A DNA stretch of 64,000 nt. Source: Diphasiastrum complanatum. Lineage: Eukaryota > Streptophyta > Lycopodiopsida > Lycopodiales > Lycopodiaceae. Under the pieces are notes generated by a model that saw nothing but the letters and a program-made list of their open reading frames with translations, was not told where the DNA came from and made no database searches. Positions 36,551-46,151 of the stretch are shown here, in pieces (within the stretch, counting starts at the first letter, position 1; each line of letters opens with the position of its first letter). Location: positions 4,465,881 through 4,529,880 of the forward strand of contig CM055113.1 of assembly GCA_029204225.1 (NCBI GenBank). The letters run 5' to 3'. Both the position numbers and the translations under genes were made by a program.

Positions 36551-37776
36551 TTGGCATGATATGTACTGTTGTTTTGAAATCACATGTTACTTTTGTTTTG
36601 AAATCACATGTAATGGAAATTGATGGAATGTTATAATACTTTGTTGTGGTAATCCAAATTCTTGGGATCTTGTAAGAGCATTCAGAGTTTGTCGATCCTT
36701 TTGGAGCAGTCCCTGGTTACAGTTCAAGAACTCCTTGTTGATTCTACTCTATCTAAGTAGTTATCTAACAAAGCATCACCTGAAATATTTAAGTCACTGT
36801 CTAAGATGCTAGAAAAGTGGAGTTATCAAGCAATCTACGACATTGTGACTATCGAGCTATCTAACGAATGTTAATGAACTGTATACACAATGATGTGTAA
36901 TCATCTTCGGATGTTCAGACCCTTAGAGCTAATATTTGGTTAGGAGGTCTTGTACCATAGGCCTCTTAATGAATTAGTGATGTCCATGTGTTTTCATTTT
37001 TCAGAACTATTAAAGGCCAAAATGAACAATTAAAGGCATGGTCCAATTTATGGGTCTGTTCCTTTCTTATTGAAGGTGTGAAGCTTCTCAATGTGTCACT
37101 TAATTTCACATGCTCTTACTTTCAAGGAGTATTATTACTGGTTTTCAAGCACCTCCACACAAGGCTTTCTTTAATGCTCCATCGCGCTTCTCATCCTCTA
37201 ATATCTATGAACTATCGTTTTCTCCATTCACGAACATTCGAATGGTCGTTGAAGGAATTCAAGACTCTTGAAAGATTGCTATTATATTGTTTCATTTTCC
37301 AGCAAGTAGCATCAAGAGATATCAATTTCTCATAGCACCTGAAAATGTTCTGGCGTCAGCATCGGATCAACCTCCCAAATGGTCGAGCCTCACACAATGC
37401 ATGCCCAGTTGGTTTGCCAGTTCAGTCAAGGAGGGATGGTGTTTCTGCATCTTGTTATAGGCAAATCGCTTCTCCATGTACAGGCACAGGAAGGAATACG
37501 TTTCACGATGGTCTACACACGACTGACAACAACAGGTCTACCATTTATCCACTATGGCCCTCATCACTCATCCATCGCTACATGAGGGCGCCTTTAATAA
37601 GCCTTCATGCACTACCAACCAATCTACTTTCAATCGTTAGAGATTTGCGTGCATTTTCCACGTTGCCCTTCATCCATCAACATATTGCCAGCAACACAAC
37701 TTCTTCGATCTGAGCATCAGATCACATTAGGAACTATGTCAAAGCACGTTAGGTGGAGTGCGTTAGATTGGGTTAG
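36551..37776. other. Unidentified 1.2 kb shared segment, copy 1
   Basis: Also present at 50554-51778, about 98-99% identical by eye. A degenerate Met-type primer site and small LTR lie at its right end, so it may be the interior of a non-autonomous element. Plus-strand frames (36988-37335, 37345-37713) have no recognised domain. Splice-like signals (ttttcattttcag-type before 37004) hint at a captured gene fragment, but no identity can be given. Confidence 0.4.
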
Positions 37777-37789
37777 GCTCTAATACCAT
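37777..37789 (-). other. Degenerate Met-type primer-binding site
   Basis: The complement reads TGGTATTAGAGCC, one base from the usual site. It is followed by a small LTR. A matching copy is at 51779-51791. Confidence 0.5.
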
Positions 37790-37831
37790 ATTACATTCTC
37801 AAAGTTTACAATAGATTACAGAATCTCATGT

Positions 37832-37890
<59 letters not shown>

Positions 37891-37966
37891 TCTTAACTAC
37901 AACTGTGAATGTATTGAACTGATGGAATAGCAGGGCATAAGCCTGTTATATATGAGTCGAGGTACA
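37790..37966 (-). mobile_element. Small LTR with GA microsatellite, inserted in gypsy integrase
   Basis: On the minus strand it starts TGTACCTCGACTC, has TATATAAC at about 37948-37955, and ends at the primer site. A GA run (about 37834-37890) lies inside. The gypsy integrase frame is lost at its outer edge (near 38000), which suggests insertion there. The GA run is much longer in the sister copy (51838-51945). Confidence 0.5.
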
Positions 37967-37974
37967 CAACGTTT

Positions 37975-38664
37975 GGGAAACACGCAACGTTTTTCTGTGT
38001 TTGATCAGGAAATAAGTTGTCAGCAACCGTATAGTGTCATTTAAAAAATGTGTACCTCGGTCGCTTACTAGTTCGAGTGGACAACCATATCTGGTGATGA
38101 TATATTTGAATAAGAGCATCGCGAAAGTTTTTGCATCGTTTCGTTTCGTCGCCTCTGCTTCAACGTCCTTGGTAGCATAATCCGTTGCAACTAGAATGTA
38201 ACGACATTTCATATGTCGGGTAATAGGTTTGATTGGACCGACAAAGTCAATCCCCCACTTCTCGAATGGTGCAAGAGGCAGGATTGCTGTCAACTGCCAA
38301 TTCATAGGCTTACCAGATCTCTAGCATGGATCACATGAACGAATAAAGTTTGACACATCCTTGAACATTGTTGGCCACCAGTACTTGGCAGTCAATATCT
38401 TATTAATTGTATTCTTCAAAGCAAAATGTCCACCAGCATCTTCTGAGTGTAAGGCCCTAACGACCATTTTAATGTCTTTAGTTTTGAGACATCTTCGTAG
38501 TTGACGGTCAGCACCAAGCTTGTACAGAACATTGTTAATAATTGTATAAGGTGCTACCTTATATTGAAAAACTGTCTTTTGCTCCAAATCGTAACCATCC
38601 GGATATATTTGATCCTTAAGATAAGTAATGATATCAGAATATAGCGAATTTGTAGATGAAATCT
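37975..38664 (-). pseudogene. Ty3/gypsy integrase fragment, copy 1
   Basis: The minus strand shows a linker, a zinc-binding HHCC region (ALHSEDAGGHF to RSCDPC), a shared TAG stop just after it, then the integrase core (FEKWGIDFVGP, ILVATDYATKD, CPLELVSDRGTHFLND). The last catalytic Glu region is absent because the small LTR interrupts. Compared with copy 2 it lacks nine bases just before the MNWQLT segment. Similarity to copy 2 ends at 38664, where the CT-rich array begins. Confidence 0.9.
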
Positions 38665-38714
38665 CACGGTTCTTCTCTTTCTCTTTGTCACTCACGGTTA
38701 TCATGGTTCTCACG

Positions 38715-38751
<37 letters not shown>

Positions 38752-38794
38752 CTCTCAGTTCTCACGGTTCCTCTCTCTCACTCACTCACTCACG

Positions 38795-38798
<4 letters not shown>

Positions 38799-38881
<83 letters not shown>
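38799..38881. repeat. CT microsatellite
   Basis: About 40 perfect CT units. Other runs in this array lie at about 38719-38744, 39643-39680, 39713-39787 and 40214-40250. Confidence 0.95.
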
Positions 38882-38884
<3 letters not shown>

Positions 38885-39420
38885 CTCACGGTTCTCATGG
38901 TTCCTCTCTCTCACTCACTCACTCACGGTTCTCACGGTTTTCATGACGCTCAATCCCTCTCGAATGCTCTCCCTCTCTCTCACTCACGATTCCTCTCTCA
39001 CTCACTCACTCACGGTTCTCACAATGCTCAAACTCTCTCACTCACGGTTCTCATGAAGCCCTCTCTCTCTCTCTTAGATGCTCTCGGTTCTCACGATTCC
39101 TCTCTCTCACTCACTCACTCATAGTTTTCATAGTTCTCATGAAGCTCTCTCTCTCTCTCTCTTTCGGATGCTCTTGGTTGTCACAGTTCTCATGGTTCCT
39201 CTCTCTCACTCACTCACTCATGGTTCTCATGGTTCTCATGATGCTCAATCCCTCTCGGATGCTCTCTCTCTCTCTCACTCACTCACTCACTCACGGTTCT
39301 CACGATGCTCAATCTCTCTCACTCACGGTTCTCACGAAGCTCTCTCTCTCTCTTGGATGCTCTCGGTTCTCACGGTTCTCGTGGTTCCTCTCTCTCTCTC
39401 TCCCACTCACGGTTCTCATG

Positions 39421-39456
<36 letters not shown>

Positions 39457-39639
39457 GCTATCGGTTCTCACGGTTCTCATGGGCCATTGTTGACCCCTCC
39501 CAATTCACCACAAAGGAGGTGTTTGTGGCCCCTCCCTTCATCCCACATAGGGCCCGCATTTAGGCCATTTGTGGTCCTTTAGGCCATGCATTTCATTGCA
39601 AAGGACCCCATTTTGATCGCATTTCACCACATTTTCACG

Positions 39640-39682
<43 letters not shown>

Positions 39683-39709
39683 TGCTCTCGGTTCTCACGG
39701 TTTTCACGG

Positions 39710-39789
<80 letters not shown>

Positions 39790-40212
39790 GGTTATCATGG
39801 TTCTCATGAAGCTCTCTCTCTCTCTCTCTCTCTCTCGGTTCTCACAATTTCCACGGTTCTTCTCTCTCTCTCCCACTCACAGTTCTCACGAAACTCTCTC
39901 TCTCTCTCGGGTGCTATCAGTTCTCACTGTTCTCACAGTTCTCACGGGCCGTTGTTGACCCCTCCCAAATGACCGCAAAGGAGGTGTTTGCGGCCTGTCC
40001 CTTCATCCCGCATAGGGACCGCATTTAGGCCATTTGTGGTCCTTTAGGCCACGCATTTCACCGCAAATGATCCCATTTTGACCACATTTTCACCGCAAAG
40101 GACCACCATTTGCCCCGTTGTTGATTGAAGAGGACCCTACCAATAGTTGAACCACATAGGACCACAAAGGAGGGGATGGCCGAAGGGAGGGGTCACATAG
40201 GACGGTTCTCAC

Positions 40213-40251
<39 letters not shown>

Positions 40252-41056
40252 CTAAGGACCGCATTTCACCGCACATATATCTCTCTCTCTCTCTGCCTGC
40301 GGGTGTGGAGGTGTTTGCGGCCCCTCCCTTCATCCCGCATAGGGACCGCATTTCACCGCATTTTCACGGCAAAGGACGGCCCATTGGACCATTGTTGACC
40401 CCTCCCAAATGATCGCAAAGGAGGTGTTTGCAGCCCCTCCCTTCATCCCGCATAGGGACCACATTTAGGCCATTTGTGGTCCTTTAGGCCACGCATTTCA
40501 CCGCAAACGACTCGCATTTCACCACATTTTCACCATAAAGGACCACCCTTTGGACCGTTGTTGACCGCATAGGACCCTACCAATAGTTGAACTGCATAGG
40601 ACTGCAAAGGAGGGGATGGCCGAAGGAAGGGGTCGCATAGGATGGTTCTCACGGTTCTCTCTCTCTCACCGCTAAGGACCACATTTCACTGCACATCTCT
40701 CTCTCTCTCTCTCTGTGCCTACGGGTGTCTCTCTGTCTCTCCGTCTCAAGGAGGTTTTTGAACAAAGGAGGTGTTTACGACCTCACTACAAGGACCACAT
40801 AAGGACCAAAACCTCACTACAAGGACCGCATTTAGGCCGCACAAGTACCGCATTTAGGCCATTTGTGGTCCTTTAGGACACGCATTTCACTAGATCATCG
40901 ACCGCATAGGGACCGCATTTAGGCCGCATAAGGACTGTCGCGTAAGGACCGCAATGAGGCTGCATAGGGACCACCGACACCTTGATCGAAAAATCAGTGT
41001 CCGTCAGCGAATACTGAATTTCCAAATCATCGCCCACCACCCAGATCGGGCGCCAT

Positions 41057-41086
41057 TGCCCATCAACGATGGACACTCTTTACTAG
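41057..41086 (+). other. Putative Helitron-type 3' terminus, copy 2
   Basis: An 8 bp stem with one mismatch, 3-nt loop, 7-nt spacer, CTAG, then T. Compensatory change relative to 10771-10800. Confidence 0.55.
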
Positions 41087-41227
41087 TATATATATATATG
41101 TATATATATTAGAGAGAGGATTTAAGGGTGGTGTTAACCCAGTCTATTCTCCTATGTCATGCCTATAGCCTACTCTTTGCCCACACACATACAAGCTTAT
41201 TTTTTTGACCTCACACGTTTCAAATTT

Positions 41228-41312
41228 CGTAATTGACTTACACCTAATTTTTAGGCCCTATTGGGCCCTATATTATTTTACATAATATAGGGCCATGATT
41301 TTTATCACCTGA
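41228..41312 (+). repeat. Flanking direct repeat with palindrome, left of the recombinase gene
   Basis: Starts CGTAATTG and contains GGGCCCTATATTAT (41263-41276), loop tttac, and ATAATATAGGGCC (41282-41294). The same order (CGTAATTG, ATTTTT, the palindrome, a T run, CTGAC) occurs in the same orientation at 44072-44160. No other copy was noticed. Confidence 0.65.
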
Positions 41313-41480
41313 CTTCTCTACGCGGGCTGCCTACTTCCTTCCTGACTTCTCTACGCGGGCTACCTACTACTTCCTTCCTTCCTAACTTTTCTACGCGAGC
41401 TGCCTACTTCCTTCCTACCTGACTGCACGATAAAGACCTGCCTACTTCCTTCCTGCCTGATCGCACGACAGAGACCTGCT
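41313..41480. repeat. Minisatellite, about four units
   Basis: Units of roughly 30-40 bp built on ctgacttctctacgcgggct and cctacttccttc, diverging along the array. Confidence 0.75.
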
Positions 41481-41483
41481 TAT

Positions 41484-41489
41484 TAGAGA

Positions 41490-41563
<74 letters not shown>
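41484..41563. repeat. GA microsatellite
   Basis: About 40 GA units with one gaca interruption. Confidence 0.95.
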
Positions 41564-41565
<2 letters not shown>

Positions 41566-41732
41566 CAACAACAATTATAGGGAGAACTCATGTAAAACAG
41601 AATTTGTGGAAATTGATTACAAGACTACAACTTCATTAAAGTTTAAATAAAAAAAAGACTAATCAAAAGTAGTCGATCGAATTACAAAAAGCCCTACATA
41701 CAAGTTTTTGGTATTGTTTCAATCAGTTTTCT

Positions 41733-43846
41733 ATTGCTTCTTGAAAAACATCTTTAGAAATTTTGGACCAACACTTATATTCACAGTACAATTATCGAAG
41801 TATCCAAATTGTTGCCCAATATTATTTGTTACGAAGAATCTATATGACAGTAGCCAAGAGCTTTTCGAGCCTCTGGCCATTCTTGAACAAGCTCATCAAC
41901 ATCAATATTCACAAGGTCATTCGGATCCAATGCCTCTTCAGAAACAGAAGCTGCATCCACCTTTTCAGCTGAACCAATTTGTTGCACACCCACTGCATGA
42001 TTACAATCAACAGACTGTCTTCCAGTACAACAGTGTTGTTTCTAATTTGTAATACTATCCACCTACAACTTCGAAACATCATCATTTGGTTTAACTTCTA
42101 CATCTACAACTTCAACTCCAACATCAACAACTTCAGTAACATTCAAATTACTCATAAAGGCATCTAATGGAACTTGAACAGAAGCAGAATTTCCTACAAA
42201 TAAATTGCCACAATATCTAGAAACACTCTAGTAAGCTCGAATTGAACATCAACACCTTCAAGCTCATGGAGCACATTCTCATACTTGCGTCTTTTTCCAT
42301 CCTTAAAAGGTTCAACAATAATATTCATTGCAGCCATTTTGGAAATCTCCATAAATTGATCATATCTTTGATAGGGGTTCTCATTACGATGACCTGTAAT
42401 AGCCATTCCAACTGCAATAGGTACACTTGCTTGAATCATCCTAAAACAAACACACAAAAGACAGGAATAAGAAGGTGCAAACAACTTGACACAATTACTG
42501 TGAAAATACAAACAACAAAACTATTCATCTATTAACCTATGAATACTTGCATAGCGATGACCAAAATTCATGAATCCTCCCCCATCTCCAAGTACAAACA
42601 TCATACTCTTTATCCAAGAGCTTAAAACTTTCACTCCCACATTATTAGTATTGTACCATGCATTGGTTCGAGGATTTTCTCGTATAGCTTGCAAAAAAAT
42701 ATGACGACCAACACTAGGATTCTGTTTTGCTGGAAGGTGACGAAGAAGCTGCCTATATGTTATTATAACATCCTCTTCATAACGCTTCACATGACATCTA
42801 AAATGCTCTTCCTGATATCGTGTCATAGAAGCACTGTAGTTCTTAGAATCTCTCTCAGAATACCTAAATTACCATTTAAGAAACAAATTCAAACTTTATG
42901 CTACAAGAATATACATCAATATAACTAAAAAAAACTCGACTTGTTGGACAATTACAAATCAATAGGGTAATTCATAAAAATCTAACATTCTACAACATTA
43001 AAAACTTACATAAGAAAAGAACCATGAACATCAAATCTTACTTGAAAATTGATATCAAGTACATTGTACAATTCCGTGTGTCCGCGAACCATAAAACGAC
43101 TTAAACAATAATAACACCAACGTTTTTGTAAACCAACAACATGATGTATAGAATGTTCAGGGTCTTTTAAACACTCTTCCTCATCCTTCCACATCATAGG
43201 TGCACTCTTCTTTCGTTTCTTATTAGCTCCAGATTTAATAGACTTATCCATATGAAGCACCAAAGAGTGCGAGCTCTCTCAAAAAATGGATGATTTTGAA
43301 CAACAATAGGCAAATCATCAACATGAATTCTACATATTCTAGAAACATGTTCACGTCGAATAATTCTCCCACAAGCACGGAACATCTGAGCTAAACTGCA
43401 AAAATAAAACAAAAATATCACAAAAGAGGAAAGTGACTACAGAAATAAAAAAGCATGAAAACAAAGGATTGAAACATCCAGTACCTAGCACTAGGATAGT
43501 AATTGCCATTCAATTTCTTCAGTGACAAGATAAATGGAACCATATATTATGCAAGAACATCCAATGGAAGCTTTTCTAGAGGTATACTGTCATCTTTTCC
43601 AGTGGCAATCCTCCAAGCAGAAAATCATTTTCGAAACCACTGTTCTGGACCATGACTACGATTTCTTCCACCAAAATCTACCAACTCCAAATCACTAGCA
43701 TTTACATCAAGAAACATGTGTGAAAGATTAGTATCTATCTCAATATCTTCAACACCTTGTAGGCCATCCTCGTCTTCCACATGTACATTACAAGGCTCAG
43801 AAACACTATCAGAAAGCCTGTCAGGTGAGTGCTCTATAGCAGCCAT
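41733..43846 (-). pseudogene. Crypton-like tyrosine recombinase gene (DUF3504-like), four exons, broken
   Basis: Reading on the minus strand, exon 1 is 43846-43485, exon 2 43395-43010, exon 3 42863-42537 and exon 4 42440-42194. Introns are GT-AG and all junctions fall in codon phase 2. Exon 1 ends with an N-terminal DNA-binding-like segment (LSLKKLNGNYYPSA). Exon 2 has SRFMVRGHTEL, whose Arg (codon 43086-43084) fits the first catalytic Arg of tyrosine recombinases. Exon 3 has YSERDSKN, NAWYNTNNVGVKVLSSW, then NFGHRYASIH, matching the HxxR box with Arg kept (42556-42554) but Phe in place of His. Exon 4 has the GH box AITGHRNENP and QRYDQF with the candidate nucleophile Tyr (42364-42362). This order is that of DUF3504/Crypton proteins. 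Defects: in-frame TGA (43627-43625) and TAA (43559-43557), and a one-base shift in exon 2 near 43260. Acidic coding-like sequence continues in other frames to about 41735. It could instead be a decayed host gene domesticated from a Crypton. Confidence 0.7.
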
Positions 43847-44038
43847 TCAAAGACTATAATTCACAACTCAAAAGATCAATGATAGGCTACAGTTGCAACA
43901 TGAGCTCCAACATCTAAGAAATGACAGCTGCATCATGAAAGATAACTACAAACCAACAAATACAAAGCAAAACAAAAACACATTTCCAAGAGTAGCTTCG
44001 GGCCTCCGCCCCTTGCTGCCGGGTCTCTGATTATTCAT

Positions 44039-44066
44039 GGTAATGGCCCTCTCAATGGCCATTACC
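44039..44066. other. Perfect 10 bp inverted repeat upstream of the recombinase gene
   Basis: GGTAATGGCC, eight bases, then GGCCATTACC. It lies just inside the right flanking repeat, about 190 bp upstream of the recombinase ATG. Role unknown. Confidence 0.7.
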
Positions 44067-44071
44067 TAGTA

Positions 44072-44160
44072 CGTAATTGCCGTTCGTCTGATTTTTGGGT
44101 CGTTTTGGGCCCTATATTATTTTGCATAATATAGGGCCCAATAACGTTTTTTTGTCTGAC
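44072..44160 (+). repeat. Flanking direct repeat with palindrome, right of the recombinase gene
   Basis: CGTAATTG start, then GGGCCCTATATTAT (44107-44120), loop tttgc, ATAATATAGGGCCC (44126-44139), then a T run and tctgac. Same orientation as 41228-41312. Confidence 0.65.
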
Positions 44161-45017
<857 letters not shown>

Positions 45018-45090
45018 GTGTTGGAGGGTTTGTGGATCCAAATACAACCCTAGTCCTACTTAATAACTGAGAGGGATTTGGCACCCAGCG

Positions 45091-45756
45091 TGTGTAAGTC
45101 CAACCCGATGATCACATAGTTATTTGATTGATTAGTTAAAAGTCAATAAAATGACTTTAGGCATTTTTGCGAGACTTTTATTGTCGCAGGGCCTAAATTT
45201 CAAGTTAGTAAATAAAGTTGGGGTTCCCTCCACATTGGATGGTTCCCACACTTTTTTAAATTTGAATAATTAGGGAGGCAAAAATGGACCAATAGGATTC
45301 AGAGGCCAGGGTCCTCCTCTCTATTATAAAAATGGACCAACTTGAGTTGCTCCTCATGTTCATTTCCTCATTTCAATAAAGCAGATTGGTTCTCTTCAGA
45401 AATGGATTGATGAATGTCCTTGCTCTTCTTCTTTCCTCCTCCATCTCTCATGCTTTTTTTGGAGTTTGGTAATTGTTAGATCTGAATGTTATTGGGATTG
45501 TATGTTATTATACCTTTTTTGAGAGAGAAAGGGAGAGAGAGAAAGAGTAAGCTATCTTTGTTGTGGATCGTAGTGTTAATGGATCTAGTGTTAGTGGATG
45601 TTAGAGTTAGATGTGGATCCTCCATTCATGTTGAAATCTGAACTATACTATCGCTCTCATGGGAACGAATCTACGCGTGACAACTAACTTCGTTTCTTTG
45701 ATGCTAGATTGACTAGATCTTGGATTCAGGTTAGGCAAGGAAAGAAACCCACTACA
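45091..45756 (+). mobile_element. Gypsy 5' LTR
   Basis: The start at TGTGTAAG is uncertain; the end at ACTACA is fixed by the primer site four bases on. A TATA-like ATTATAAAAA lies near 45321. No gypsy gag follows, as the copia fragment begins about 400 bp later. Confidence 0.6.
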
Positions 45757-45759
45757 ATT

Positions 45760-45777
45760 TGGTGCCGTTGTCGGGGA
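45760..45777 (+). other. Gypsy primer-binding site
   Basis: TGGTGCCGTTGTCGGGGA, very close to the TGGCGCCGTTGCCGGGGA site of plant Athila/Tat-type gypsy elements. Confidence 0.8.
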
Positions 45778-46151
45778 GCTATGCCAATTTTTTAGTTTGT
45801 AGCATGTTTGCTGGATGGTTAGCTTGCATTAGGCATCTTCTCATGGCATGAATAGTGTTAGATCTGCATTTATGATTAGTTTGGGAGTGATTTTGCTTGA
45901 TTTGAGTGGATTTGCTTGTTTGAAATATAATCTGATTATAAAACAAGGAAATCTATTCAAATCACCAATCTTAAGATCCATTTGGATCTGAGATATTAGA
46001 GAAAATAACAAAAATTGGTCAAATCTGCCAGATTTTGGTCAAAAGGAGACAAAAAGCGTCATCAGAGCTTATAACTTGTTATCCTCTTCCAGGAAGCCTT
46101 CGCCGAGTTGCAAACACCTTCGGTTTTGTTCACAGAACCTTTAGTTTGAAG
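45778..46151. other. Short gypsy leader remnant
   Basis: No coding sequence. Runs from the primer site to the copia truncation point. Confidence 0.4.

Larger units (their letters stand above)
38665..41086 (+). mobile_element. Helitron-like or satellite-like array, copy 2
   Basis: CT microsatellites with cacggttctcatgg-type units and degenerate ggaccgca and tttaggcc units, as in 8037-10800. 38670-39985 matches 62834-64000 closely. It ends with hairpin TGCCCATC-aac-GATGGACA (41057-41075), ctcttta, CTAG (41083-41086), then T, the same end as copy 1. The left edge is a break inside the repeat, not a natural end, because the copy at 62.5 kb extends further left. Long frames here are microsatellite artefacts. 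Confidence 0.55.

Noticed and set aside
37345-37713. 122-residue frame conserved in two copies
   Set aside because: The two copies are a recent DNA duplication, so conservation carries no coding evidence; alternative frames are equally open.
38628-39972. Several overlapping 100-160 residue frames
   Set aside because: They come from CT runs and tandem cacggttctc units; three frames are open at once, as expected of repeats.
38660-41090. Simple Helitron insertion into the gypsy fragment, with the sister copy as empty site
   Set aside because: 38660 reads A then TC like a Helitron start, but sequence after 41086 does not continue the gypsy fragment, and the copy at 62.5 kb extends further left, so the left edge is a break.
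41733-43846. hAT, MULE or retroviral-type integrase gene
   Set aside because: No DDE/D arrangement, BED finger or MULE motif is visible; the RG, HxxR-like, GH and Tyr boxes fit tyrosine recombinases instead.
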